Assembly (NCBI GenBank): GCA_036269075.1
Contig: DATASX010000091.1
Span: forward strand, 1 to 41,656
Direction of reading: 5' to 3'
Source of the DNA: Sporichthyaceae bacterium
GTDB lineage: Bacteria; Actinomycetota; Actinomycetes; Sporichthyales; Sporichthyaceae
Length of the DNA: 41,656 nucleotides
Shown: positions 15,609 through 24,468 of the stretch, piece after piece
How positions within the stretch are numbered: the first letter of the stretch is position 1
How the letters are laid out: every line of letters begins with the position of its first letter
Made by a program: the position numbers and the translations under genes
Notes under the pieces: generated by a model
What the model was told of the DNA's origin: nothing
Seen by the model: the letters and a program-made list of their open reading frames with translations, nothing else
Database searches by the model: none

Positions 15609-17213
15609 ATGGTTCTGGGCATCGAGCCTGCAGTCACACCGACCACCGCGGCACCGAACCCGTCGGAGCTGAGCCGGATCCTGCGGCTGACCCGACGGCT
15701 GGACCCGGCGGCGCACGGCCACGGCCACGGCCACCGGGCGAGTGCGCGGCCGGCGGCGCAGCACCTGGCCACCAACGTCGCGGTGCGGGTCACGGTCGCC
15801 CGGCCGCGTTGGCAGTCGCGCTACTCCCGATGCGTCGCCGCCACCGACCTGCTCGCGTTGAGCGCGTCGGCGGTGGGCTACCGCTGGTGGGGTTCGGTCG
15901 ACTCGTTCACCACCGCGCAGATCGTGATGGCCTGCTCGGTCGTCGCGGCCGGGGCGCTGGCCCTGTACGCCGCGCGGGCCTGGGACCCCCGGGTGCTCGG
16001 GCACGGCACCGAGGAGTTCAACCGCCTCGTGCGGGCCTTCGTCTGGCTCGGTCTGCTCACCACCCTGCCCGGGCTCGCGCTGGAGCAGCCCGCGCTTCGC
16101 CCGTATGCGTTCGGGGTCGTCCCGATGGCGCTGGTGGGCGCCACCTCGACCCGACTGCTGATCCGCTGGCGGGTCACCCGCCTGCGCCGCCAGGACCGCT
16201 GCATGCGCAACGTGCTGGTCGTCGGCTCCGGGACCACCGTCGCCCCGGTCATCGACCGGGCCCGACGCTCCCGCGCCGGTTGGGCGGTCACCGGGGTGTG
16301 CCTGTCCGACGACGACGGCTCGATCCGCCGCGAGGGTGGCGGGGCGCCGCGGACCGTGCACGGCGTGCCGGTCCTGGGGGGCCTGGAGGCGGTCGTGGAC
16401 ACGGTCCTGCGCTTCGGCTACCACGTGGTGTGCGTGGCCCCGGACACCGGCTGGTCCAGCCGGCGACTGCACGAGCTGACCTGGGACCTGGAGGGCACCG
16501 GCACCGAGATCGCCGTCGATCCGGGCCTGATGGAGATCGCCAGTCGGCGCGTGGTGATGTGCCCGCTGGACGGCGTTCCCGTGTTGCGGCTGGAGGAGCC
16601 CAAGTTCTTCGGCCTGCAACGGTTGACCAAGGCCGTGATCGACCGGGTCGGTGCACTGCTCCTGCTGATCGCGCTGTCCCCGGTGCTGCTGGCCGCGGCC
16701 CTGGCCGTGCGGTGCTCCGGGCGCGGCCCGCTGTTCTACCGGGCCCGTCGGTTGGGCAAGAACGGTGAGCCGTTCACGATGGTCAAGTTCCGCTCGATGG
16801 TGCCCGACGCCGAGCAACGGCGGGCCGAACTCGTCGAGTCCGACAACGGGGCCGGGCCGATGTTCAAGGTCCGCGACGACCCGCGGGTGACCCGGGTCGG
16901 TCGGGTGCTGCGGCGCTACTCGATCGACGAACTGCCGCAGTTGTTCAACGTGCTCGCCGGTTCGATGTCGCTGGTCGGCCCCCGCCCGCCGTTGCCGGAG
17001 GAGATCCGGGCCTACGACGAGGCCGCGCGCCGGCGGTTGCTGGTCCGCCCGGGGATGACCGGGCTGTGGCAGGTCTCCGGCCGCAGCGACCTGTCCTGGG
17101 TCGAGTCGGTCCGGCTGGACCTGACCTACGTGGAGAACTGGTCGCTGCTGTCCGACGCGCTGATCGTGGTCCGCACGATCCGGGCGGTCGTGCGGGCCGG
17201 CGGGGCCTACTGA
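15609..17213 (+). CDS. Polyprenyl-phosphate sugar-phosphate transferase (initiating enzyme)
   Basis: The 534-residue product has a His/Gly repeat near the N-terminus, about four membrane helices, and a Rossmann-like middle (VLVVGSGTTVAPVI). The C-terminal catalytic domain (from about residue 337) has a membrane helix, FTMVKFRSM, DELPQLFNVL, SLVGPRPPLP and PGMTGLWQVSGR. This is the WbaP/CpsE/ExoY family. It moves a sugar-1-phosphate from a nucleotide sugar to undecaprenyl phosphate and so starts repeat-unit assembly on the inner face of the membrane. The frame opens at a GTG (15540), but those 23 codons have poor third-position GC, so the ATG at 15609 is preferred. It heads the operon. Confidence 0.9.
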   Translation: MVLGIEPAVTPTTAAPNPSELSRILRLTRRLDPAAHGHGHGHRASARPAAQHLATNVAVRVTVARPRWQSRYSRCVAATDLLALSASAVGYRWWGSVDSFTTAQIVMACSVVAAGALALYAARAWDPRVLGHGTEEFNRLVRAFVWLGLLTTLPGLALEQPALRPYAFGVVPMALVGATSTRLLIRWRVTRLRRQDRCMRNVLVVGSGTTVAPVIDRARRSRAGWAVTGVCLSDDDGSIRREGGGAPRTVHGVPVLGGLEAVVDTVLRFGYHVVCVAPDTGWSSRRLHELTWDLEGTGTEIAVDPGLMEIASRRVVMCPLDGVPVLRLEEPKFFGLQRLTKAVIDRVGALLLLIALSPVLLAAALAVRCSGRGPLFYRARRLGKNGEPFTMVKFRSMVPDAEQRRAELVESDNGAGPMFKVRDDPRVTRVGRVLRRYSIDELPQLFNVLAGSMSLVGPRPPLPEEIRAYDEAARRRLLVRPGMTGLWQVSGRSDLSWVESVRLDLTYVENWSLLSDALIVVRTIRAVVRAGGAY

Positions 17214-18493
17214 TGGAGGAGACGATCTCCGCCGGGGCCGCGTGGGCCGCGGTGCGCCGCCGCCTGCGGTGGTTGTCGGTGGCCGCGGTGGCCGGGTTGC
17301 TGTTCGGACTGGCCTGGAACGCGGTGCGCCCGCCGCAGGCGGTGGCGACCTCGGCGGTGATGTTCCCGCAGGACCCGAACGACCCGAAGCGCGCCGACAC
17401 CGAGGCGCGGATCGCGTCCAGCCGGGCGGTCGTCGACAAGGTCGCGGCGAGCCTGCCGGGTTCGGCTGCCGGGCGACTGGCGAACGACCTGACGGCGGCC
17501 AAGCTCACCCACGACGTCGTGCGGCTGACCGCGCAGGCCGGCTCGACCGACGGCGCCCGCAAGCTCATCGCGGCCTACACCGCCGCGTACATCGACTACT
17601 CCGGTGGCCTGCAGCGGCAGTCCGCCACCGATCAGGCCGCGTCGTTGACCCGGCAGTTGGCCCCGGTCAACGCGCAACTGGCCGCGGTGGCCGACCGGTT
17701 GAACCAGATCGACACCGACCCGCGCGTGAACGCCACCGGCCCGTTGGGTGAGGCGGCCCGGGTGGAGCAGGTCGATCTGCAGAAGTCGCAGGAGCGCCTC
17801 GGGCAGGACATCACCGACCTGCAGGACAAGATCGCCGCCGCGCAGGTGGCTTCCGGCCGGCAGGACTGGTTCACCCCGATCGACCAGTCGACGCCGATCC
17901 CGCCGGGCCGGTTCGCCACCGCCCGGCGCATCCTCGCCCCGACCCTGCTGGCCCCGCTGCTGGTCGCACTCGGGCTCGTTCTGGCGCGCCGCCGCGACGT
18001 CCGCCTCTACGAACCCGCCCAGGTCGCCCGCGCCGCCGGCGCCCCGGTGCCGGCTACCGTCCCGGCCCCGGCCCCGGCCCCGGCCCCGGACCGGATCCCG
18101 ACCGACGCGGAGGAGATCCGGTGGCGCCGCGCGGTCTCCCGACTGCTCGACGCGCAGGCCGGCCCGGTGCCGGCCCTGACCGTCGTCCACCCGGGCGGTG
18201 ATCCGGTGGCCGCGGCGACCGCCGGGAAGTTGATCGGCCGACTGCCGGTGTCGGCACCGCCGGTCCGGCAGGTGGCCGCGCTCGGGGGCACGCTGCCTGA
18301 CCTGGACCCCGCGGCCCGCCTGGTGCTGGTGGTCACCGCGGGCACGATGACGGCGGCTGCGCTGCACCAACTGGCCGGGGCCTGCCACGACGCCGGCGCC
18401 GCACCGCACGCCGTCCTGCTGGTCACACCCGAGCTCGCCGCGGCGCCGCGGCCGGCCCGGTTGCGGCGCGCCTCGGTGGGAGCACCGGCATGA
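17213..18493 (+). CDS. Wzz-like chain-length/co-polymerase protein 1
   Basis: The 426-residue protein has membrane helices at about 20-37 and 240-260 bracketing an extracytoplasmic, helix-rich region, the polysaccharide co-polymerase layout. The cytosolic tail starts with a Pro-Ala repeat encoded by a CCGGCC-type hexanucleotide repeat (about 18056-18090). It ends in a Rossmann-like domain (ALTVVHPGGDPVAAATAGKL, LVLVVTAGTM) where a BY-type tyrosine kinase would sit. Walker A is absent, so it is probably not a kinase. The ATG overlaps the previous stop (TGATG). It should set polymer length with Wzy. Confidence 0.78.
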   Translation: MEETISAGAAWAAVRRRLRWLSVAAVAGLLFGLAWNAVRPPQAVATSAVMFPQDPNDPKRADTEARIASSRAVVDKVAASLPGSAAGRLANDLTAAKLTHDVVRLTAQAGSTDGARKLIAAYTAAYIDYSGGLQRQSATDQAASLTRQLAPVNAQLAAVADRLNQIDTDPRVNATGPLGEAARVEQVDLQKSQERLGQDITDLQDKIAAAQVASGRQDWFTPIDQSTPIPPGRFATARRILAPTLLAPLLVALGLVLARRRDVRLYEPAQVARAAGAPVPATVPAPAPAPAPDRIPTDAEEIRWRRAVSRLLDAQAGPVPALTVVHPGGDPVAAATAGKLIGRLPVSAPPVRQVAALGGTLPDLDPAARLVLVVTAGTMTAAALHQLAGACHDAGAAPHAVLLVTPELAAAPRPARLRRASVGAPA

Positions 18494-19926
18494 GCGGCCT
18501 GCAGCCGACCCCGACCCCGCTCGGCGCCCGGCTGGAACCGTTGGTGGAACTCGATCGTCTCGTTGTCGCCGTACGGCTGCGCCGGCGCTGGTGCCTGATC
18601 GGTGCCCTGGTCGGCGTGCTGCTCGGGCTGGCCGTGCCGCGGTTGCACGGCGGTTCGTCGGCCAGTGCCGCGGTGCTGGTCTCCCGCGGCGATCGGCCCG
18701 GGCCGTTGAAGGACTACAACCAGCAGTCCGGGGTGCTGCAGGCCGCGGGTGCGGAGGTCATCCCCGGGGTGATGCCCAGTACCGGGGCGGCGTTGTGCTC
18801 CGGTGGTGCGGTCGCCGGGCCGGCCGCCGCGCGGCTGGGGATCTCCCCGGCGGCGCTGAGCGGTTCCTACTCGTGCTCGGACGCGGCCCCGGACGTCATC
18901 AAGGTGACCGCCCGGTCGCCGAACCCGCAGCAGGCTCAGCGCACGGTCGCCGCGGTCACCGAGGCGTTCCTGGGCGCCTACCGGGCTCAGCAGCAGCAGA
19001 ACGCAAGCACCCAGGCCTCCGACCTGCTCGCCCAACGCGGACGGCTGGAGCAGAACCTGACCGAGGTCACCCGATCGTTGGCGGCCTCGACCTACCCGGC
19101 GCAGATCCAGTCGTTGGAGGACCTGCAGAAGGACCTGCTGACCCGGATGGACGACCTGACTGGCCGGGCCACCGACCTGCAGACCACCGCCACGACCGCG
19201 GCGGCCGGCAGCCGCGTGGTCGACCCGCCGATCGCGGTTCCCGACCACCACAAGCTGATCCTGCCGGTTGCCGGAGGCCTGCTCGGGCTGCTCGCCGGCG
19301 CCGCGGCCGCCGTGCTCGGTGTGATCGTCGCCGACCGTCCGCTGCGCCGCCGTGAGGTCGCCACCGCGTTGGGTGAACCGATCGCCCTGGACGTCGTGCG
19401 GATCCGGCACGGCCACCGGCGCCGGCTCGACCCGGCCGCCGCGGCAGGTCTGCTGGCCCGGCTGCTGCGCGACGGCAATCGCGTGCTGGTGCTGGAGAGC
19501 GGCTGCCCGGCCGTGGCCCTGGACGTGACCGCCGCGGCCGCCGGGCAACTCGACACCCGGCCCACCGCGGCCCTGGGCGGGGCACCGGCGCGGGTGCGCG
19601 ATGCGCACACCCGGGTCGCCGGGGCGGTGCAACTGTCTCCGCCGGAGAGCGTCGCGGGATCGGCGGCCCAGTTGCAGATCGGCTCGCTGCGCCCGGCCGG
19701 GCCGTGGGCCGCCGGCGACGCCACGGACCGGGTCGCGGTGTTGCTGGTGCGCCCCGGGCACGAGAGCGCCGCCGGCCTGGCCGACGGTGCCGAGGACCTG
19801 CGCACCCTCGGGATCCCGGTGGCCGCGGTGTTCCTGGTCGACCCGGACAGGCACGACCGTACGGACGGTTTCGCCGGTGCGGCCTTCGAGCGGATGTTCC
19901 AACTGCGACGAGGAGTCGTGACATGA
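18490..19926 (+). CDS. Wzz-like chain-length/co-polymerase protein 2
   Basis: The 478-residue product has membrane helices at about 34-50 and 255-280. The periplasmic part contains a predicted coiled coil (about residues 155-235, with QQQQNASTQASDLLAQRGRL). The cytosolic tail again has a Rossmann-like, kinase-like domain (NRVLVLESGCPAVALDVTAA, VAVLLVRPGHESAAGLADGA) without GxxxxGKS/T. The gene overlaps the first co-polymerase by four bases (ATGA). The pair resembles a split or duplicated co-polymerase and probably forms a hetero-complex. Its own chain-length role is inferred from family and context. Confidence 0.75.
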   Translation: MSGLQPTPTPLGARLEPLVELDRLVVAVRLRRRWCLIGALVGVLLGLAVPRLHGGSSASAAVLVSRGDRPGPLKDYNQQSGVLQAAGAEVIPGVMPSTGAALCSGGAVAGPAAARLGISPAALSGSYSCSDAAPDVIKVTARSPNPQQAQRTVAAVTEAFLGAYRAQQQQNASTQASDLLAQRGRLEQNLTEVTRSLAASTYPAQIQSLEDLQKDLLTRMDDLTGRATDLQTTATTAAAGSRVVDPPIAVPDHHKLILPVAGGLLGLLAGAAAAVLGVIVADRPLRRREVATALGEPIALDVVRIRHGHRRRLDPAAAAGLLARLLRDGNRVLVLESGCPAVALDVTAAAAGQLDTRPTAALGGAPARVRDAHTRVAGAVQLSPPESVAGSAAQLQIGSLRPAGPWAAGDATDRVAVLLVRPGHESAAGLADGAEDLRTLGIPVAAVFLVDPDRHDRTDGFAGAAFERMFQLRRGVVT

Positions 19927-21251
19927 AGGTTGCCGTCCTGGGCCTGGGTTACGTCGGCGCCGTCTCCGCGACGTGCCTGGCCGACCGCGGGCACGAGGTG
20001 ATCGGGGTCGACGTCGACCCGGACAAGGTTCAGGCGCTGAACGCCGGTCGGTGCCCGGTCGTGGAGCCGGGCCTGGACCCGTTGACGGCGAAAGCCGTGG
20101 CCACCGGGGCGCTGCGGGCCACCGGCGACCTGGCCGAGGCCCTGCGCGAGGCGACGGTGAGCCTGGTCTGCGTCGGAACGCCCTCGGCGGCCAACGGCGC
20201 CACCGACGTCAGCTACGTGCGCCGGGTGATCGCCGACATCGGCACCGTGCTGCGCGACCGCCCCGGCCCGCACGTCGTGGTGATCCGTTCCACCGTGCCG
20301 CCGGGCACCGTCGCCGGGGTGCTGGCCCCGGCCCTGGAGGAGACCTGCCGGGGCCGGTTGGGCCGCGACGTGCACCTGGCGATGTGCCCGGAGTTCCTGC
20401 GCGAGGGCTGCGGGGTCGCCGACTTCTTCGACCCGCCGTTCGTGGTGCTGGGCGGCGAACCGGCCGCGACCGGCCCGTTGCGGGAACTGTTCGGATTCGT
20501 CGACGCCCCGGTGCACGAGGTGCCGGTGTCGGTCGCGGAGAGCCTGAAGCTGTCCTGCAATGCCTTCCACGCCCTGAAGGTCACCTTCGCCAACGAACTC
20601 GCGCGGCTCTACCGCTGTGTGGGGGTGGACTCCCGCGAGGTCATGGAACTGTTCGTGCAGGACACCGTGCTGAACGTCTCGCCGGCCTACCTGCGCCCCG
20701 GGTTCGCCTTCGGCGGTTCGTGCCTGCCCAAGGACGTGCGCAGCCTGCTGCACCTGAGCCGGGTGCACTCGGTCGACCTGCCGGTGCTGGCCGGGGTGCT
20801 GCCGTCCAACGAGGTCGTGGTCCGCGACCTGGCCGACCGCGTGGTGCGCCGGGTGGACGAGGTCGGCGGCGCGGACCGGCGAGTCGCCCTGCTGGGGTTG
20901 GCGTTCAAGGCGGCCACCGACGACCTGCGGGAGAGCCCCAACGTCGAACTCGCCGAAAGGCTCATCGGCAAGGGAATCGACCTGCGCATCAACGACCCGG
21001 TGGTCAACCCGGCCCGTCTGCGCGGGGCCAACCTGCGCACCGTCAACGAACGGTTGCCGCACCTGGGTCGGGTGCTCTGCGAGACACCCGAACAAGCCCT
21101 GGACGGCGCCCCGGTGGTGGTCGTCTCGACGGCCGCCGCGGCGGTGACGGCAGCGGTCGTGACGGCGCGCCCGGCGGCTGTGTTCGACCTGACCGGGCGG
21201 CTGGGCGCCGCCGTCGAAGCATTGCCCGGCTACGAAGGGATCGGCTGGTGA
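19923..21251 (+). CDS. GDP-mannose 6-dehydrogenase (AlgD-like)
   Basis: The 442-residue enzyme has an N-terminal NAD-binding Rossmann motif (VLGLGYVGAV), a middle helical domain (SCNAFHALKVTFANE), the catalytic Cys in FAFGGSCLPKD, and a C-terminal Rossmann-like UDP/GDP-binding half (LLGLAFKAATDDLRESP). Several stretches follow Pseudomonas AlgD as I remember it: CNxxHAxKVTFANE, RPGFAFGGSCLPKDVR, LIGKG-DLRI-D and the ending EGI-W. This favours GDP-mannose over UDP-glucose as substrate. Oxidation by two NAD+ would give GDP-mannuronic acid for the repeat unit. It overlaps the previous gene by four bases. UDP-sugar specificity remains possible. Confidence 0.82.
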   Translation: MKVAVLGLGYVGAVSATCLADRGHEVIGVDVDPDKVQALNAGRCPVVEPGLDPLTAKAVATGALRATGDLAEALREATVSLVCVGTPSAANGATDVSYVRRVIADIGTVLRDRPGPHVVVIRSTVPPGTVAGVLAPALEETCRGRLGRDVHLAMCPEFLREGCGVADFFDPPFVVLGGEPAATGPLRELFGFVDAPVHEVPVSVAESLKLSCNAFHALKVTFANELARLYRCVGVDSREVMELFVQDTVLNVSPAYLRPGFAFGGSCLPKDVRSLLHLSRVHSVDLPVLAGVLPSNEVVVRDLADRVVRRVDEVGGADRRVALLGLAFKAATDDLRESPNVELAERLIGKGIDLRINDPVVNPARLRGANLRTVNERLPHLGRVLCETPEQALDGAPVVVVSTAAAAVTAAVVTARPAAVFDLTGRLGAAVEALPGYEGIGW

Positions 21252-22489
21252 GCAAGTCTTCCGCCGCTCATGTGGCGATCGTCGTGCAGAACCTGCCGGT
21301 GCCCTTCGACCGCCGGGTCTGGCTGGAGTGCCAGGCGTTGCGCGACGCCGGGTACGAGGTGTCGGTGGTCTGCCCGAAGGGCCCGGGGGATCCCTCCTAC
21401 GAACTGCACGAGGGCGTGCACCTGTACAAGTACCGGGCCTTCCCGCCGATCACCCACCAGGCCGCTTTCGTCGGTGAGTACGCCTATTCGGTGACGGCCT
21501 CGTTCAGGGGACTGGCCAAGGCCTGGCGGCGGCGGCCGTTCCAGGTCGTGCAGTTGTGCAACCCGCCGGACGTGCTGTGGGCCGCGGCGCTGCCGTTCAA
21601 GGCCCGGGGCGCGCGAGTGGTCTTCGATCAGCACGACCTGTGCCCGGAACTGTACGAGTCGCGCTGGCCCGAGGGGCCGCGGATCGTGCACCGGGCGTTG
21701 CTGGCCACCGAACGCATCACCTACGCCGTGGCCGACCGGGTGGTGTCCACCAACGAGTCCTACCGGTCGGTCGCGTTGCGCCGCGGCCGCAAGCGACCGG
21801 AGCACGTGACGGTGGTGCGCACCGGGCCGGACCCGGACCGGATGCGCGCCGGGGCACCGGTCGAGGAACTGCGCCGCGGGCACAAGCACCTGTTGGCCTA
21901 CCTCGGGGTGATGGGCCCGCAGGACGGCGTCGACCTGGCGCTGCACGCGATGCACCACATCGTGCACACCCACGGCCGCACCGACGTCGGGCTCACGCTG
22001 ATCGGCAGCGGCGATGCCGCGCCGGCACTGCACCGCCTGGCCGCCGAACTGAACCTCGGCGAGCACGTGCACTTCACCGGACGGGTCCCGGATGCGCAGG
22101 TCCAGGAAATCCTGTCCACCGCGGTGGTCGGCCTGTGCCCGGACCCGCGCAATCCGCTGAACGACGTGTCCACGATGAACAAGACCATGGAGTACCTGGC
22201 CTACGGCCTGCCGGTGGTCGCCTTCGACCTGATCGAGACCAAGGTCTCGGCCGATTCCTCGGCCCTGTACGCGCAACCCAACCGCACCGAGGACTTCGCC
22301 GGGAAGATCCTCGAACTGCTCGACGACGAACTGCGCCGCGAGCAGATGGGCGAGGCCGGGCGGTGGCGGGTCGAGCAGGTGCTGGCCTGGCGCTGCCAGG
22401 TGCCCGCATATGTCGCGCTGTACGACGAACTGACGGCCCGTCACGTCAAACGGGCAGCCGCCCCCGGGGGTGTCCGGTGTGCGGGATAG
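21248..22489 (+). CDS. Family 4 glycosyltransferase
   Basis: The 413-residue protein has a GT-B fold. The N-terminal half contains NLPVPFDRRVWLECQALRDA and FDQHDLCPELYESRW; the C-terminal donor-binding half contains YLGVMGPQDGVDLALHA, LTLIGSGD and STMNKTMEYLAYGLPVVAFD. The Glu of NKTMEYLAYG stands at the donor-contact site of the usual E-x7-E motif. It should add a sugar to the lipid-linked repeat unit on the cytosolic face. The start is a GTG at 21248 overlapping the dehydrogenase stop (GTGA). Confidence 0.88.
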   Translation: MSKSSAAHVAIVVQNLPVPFDRRVWLECQALRDAGYEVSVVCPKGPGDPSYELHEGVHLYKYRAFPPITHQAAFVGEYAYSVTASFRGLAKAWRRRPFQVVQLCNPPDVLWAAALPFKARGARVVFDQHDLCPELYESRWPEGPRIVHRALLATERITYAVADRVVSTNESYRSVALRRGRKRPEHVTVVRTGPDPDRMRAGAPVEELRRGHKHLLAYLGVMGPQDGVDLALHAMHHIVHTHGRTDVGLTLIGSGDAAPALHRLAAELNLGEHVHFTGRVPDAQVQEILSTAVVGLCPDPRNPLNDVSTMNKTMEYLAYGLPVVAFDLIETKVSADSSALYAQPNRTEDFAGKILELLDDELRREQMGEAGRWRVEQVLAWRCQVPAYVALYDELTARHVKRAAAPGGVRCAG

Positions 22490-24432
22490 CCGGCACCTAC
22501 GCCTGGCCCGACGCGGCGGCGGTGGCCGACCGGATCATCGGTGCGCTGGAGCACCGCGGCCCGGACGGGCACGGTGCGGTCGGGTTGGCGTGCGCCGGGG
22601 TCCCGGTGGAACTGCGGCACCGCCGGCTGGCGATCCTGGACCCGTCGGAGGCCGGCGCGCAGCCGATGCGTCGGGGTGGGTTGACCCTGGTCTACAACGG
22701 TGAGCTCTACAACTACCCGGAACTGCGCGCCGAACTGGGCGCGGCCGGGGTCGCCTTCGTCGGGCACTCCGACACCGAGGTGCTGCTGGAGGCCTGGCGG
22801 CGCTGGGGAATCGAGTGCCTGCCGCGGTTGCGCGGCATGTTCGCGTTCGCGGTCCTCGACGAGGCCACCGGTGAGCTGACCCTGGCCCGCGACCAGTTGG
22901 GCATCAAGCCGTTGTTCGTGCACCGCGGCGGCGCGGGGCTGGTGTTCGCCTCGGAACTGAAAGGGATCGTGGCCGCATTGGGGCCACAGCTGAGCATGGA
23001 TGCCGGGGCGATGGTGGCCTCGTTGTTGTACTACTGGGTGCCGGACACGCGGTGCGCGATCCGGGAGGTGTCGAAGCTGCAACCGGGTTGCTGGTTGCGC
23101 ATCGCCCCGGACGGGCGGGTCGCCGAGGGTCGCTACTTCTCGCTGCGTGAGGTGGCCGAGGCCGCGGCCGGGGCCGCGGCCGGGGCCGCGACCCCGGACC
23201 TGGCGGCGATCGTGGCCGACTCGACCCGCCGGCACCTGATCTCCGACGTCGGGGTCGGTGCGTTCCTGTCCGGCGGGTTGGACTCCAGCTACCTGACCGC
23301 GTTGGCTGCCCGGGAGAACCCGGACCTGACCGCGTTCACGATCGCCTTCCGTGCCCAGGACGCGCGGATGGAGGCGATGCCCGACGACCTGCGCTACGCC
23401 CGTGAGGTGGCCGGGCGGTTCGGCGTCAAGCTGCACGAGATCGAGATCGCCCCGGACGTAAGGGAAATGCTGCCGCTGCTCGTGCACCACCTCGACGAGC
23501 CGATCGGGGACCCGGCGGCGATCAACACCTACCTGATCAGCCGTGCCGCGCGGGAGGCCGGGATCACCGTGCTGCTGTCCGGGATGGGCGCCGATGAACT
23601 GTTCGGCGGCTACCGCAAGCACGCCGCGAACCTGATGGCGTTGCGCTACCGGCAGGTGCCGGGGCCGCTGCGCGGCGGGATGGCCGCGGCGGTCGGCCGG
23701 CTGCCGGTGGCCGGTTCGCGCCGCGGGTACCGCTCGGTGCGGTTCGCCAAACGGTTCCTGTCCTTCGCCGAACTGCCGGAGGCGCAGGCGTTCCGGCGCA
23801 GCTACACCCTCTACGACCATTCCGAACTGCTCGACCTGATCGACCCGGACCTGGCGCAGGTGGCCGCCGACGTGCTGGCCGAGCACGACGCGATCTATGC
23901 CGACCAGGCGCTCGACGATCACGTCAACCGGATGTGCCTGGCCGACGCGCGGCTGTTCCTGCCCGGCCTGAACCTGACCTACACCGACCGGGCGAGCATG
24001 GCCGCCTCGGCGGAGGTGCGGGTCCCGTTCGTCGACGTCGAGGTGGTCAAGGCCGCCTTCGCGTTGTCCGGTGCGGAGAAGATCCGCGGCCGGCGCGGGA
24101 AACTGGCGTTGAAGCAGGCCGCGGCGAGCGTGCTGCCGGACTCGGTGGTGCACCGCCCGAAGGGTTTGTTCAGCGCGCCGTTGCGGTCCTGGATGTCCGG
24201 GGCACTCGCCCCGCTCGTGTCGGAGATGGTCGCCGACGGGGAACTGGTGGCGGCCGGGTTCCTGCGCCGCGACGCGGTGCGGCGCCTGATCGCGCAGGAC
24301 GCGGCCCGCAGCGAGGACCGCGCCAAGCACCTGTGGCACCTGCTCACGCTGGAGTTCTGGTACCGGCAGGCGGGCGCGGCCGGGGTGTCGGCCGGGCGGG
24401 CAGCCGGTACGTCGATGGTCACCGCGGCCTGA
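22477..24432 (+). CDS. AsnB-like glutamine-dependent amidotransferase
   Basis: The 651-residue product has a class II glutaminase domain at the N-terminus (VCGIAG, catalytic Cys2, HRRLAILDPS, VYNGELYNY) and a synthetase domain with the AMP-forming P-loop SGGLDSS at about residue 264. Within an exopolysaccharide operon beside a uronate-forming dehydrogenase, WbpS-like amidation of a uronic acid carboxyl is more likely than free asparagine synthesis, though that is inference. The GTG at 22477 overlaps the glycosyltransferase by 13 bases and places Cys correctly at position 2. A 12-base GC-rich repeat at about 23160-23195 encodes an Ala/Gly linker. It is followed by a 36-base gap. Confidence 0.85.
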   Translation: MCGIAGTYAWPDAAAVADRIIGALEHRGPDGHGAVGLACAGVPVELRHRRLAILDPSEAGAQPMRRGGLTLVYNGELYNYPELRAELGAAGVAFVGHSDTEVLLEAWRRWGIECLPRLRGMFAFAVLDEATGELTLARDQLGIKPLFVHRGGAGLVFASELKGIVAALGPQLSMDAGAMVASLLYYWVPDTRCAIREVSKLQPGCWLRIAPDGRVAEGRYFSLREVAEAAAGAAAGAATPDLAAIVADSTRRHLISDVGVGAFLSGGLDSSYLTALAARENPDLTAFTIAFRAQDARMEAMPDDLRYAREVAGRFGVKLHEIEIAPDVREMLPLLVHHLDEPIGDPAAINTYLISRAAREAGITVLLSGMGADELFGGYRKHAANLMALRYRQVPGPLRGGMAAAVGRLPVAGSRRGYRSVRFAKRFLSFAELPEAQAFRRSYTLYDHSELLDLIDPDLAQVAADVLAEHDAIYADQALDDHVNRMCLADARLFLPGLNLTYTDRASMAASAEVRVPFVDVEVVKAAFALSGAEKIRGRRGKLALKQAAASVLPDSVVHRPKGLFSAPLRSWMSGALAPLVSEMVADGELVAAGFLRRDAVRRLIAQDAARSEDRAKHLWHLLTLEFWYRQAGAAGVSAGRAAGTSMVTAA

Positions 24433-24468
24433 GGGCCAGTCAGAAAGCCTGTCCGGAAAGGGATCCTC

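Noticed and set aside
18056-18090. Hexanucleotide CCGGCC-type repeat considered as a regulatory or CRISPR-like array
   Set aside because: It is a simple in-frame Pro-Ala linker repeat without spacers.
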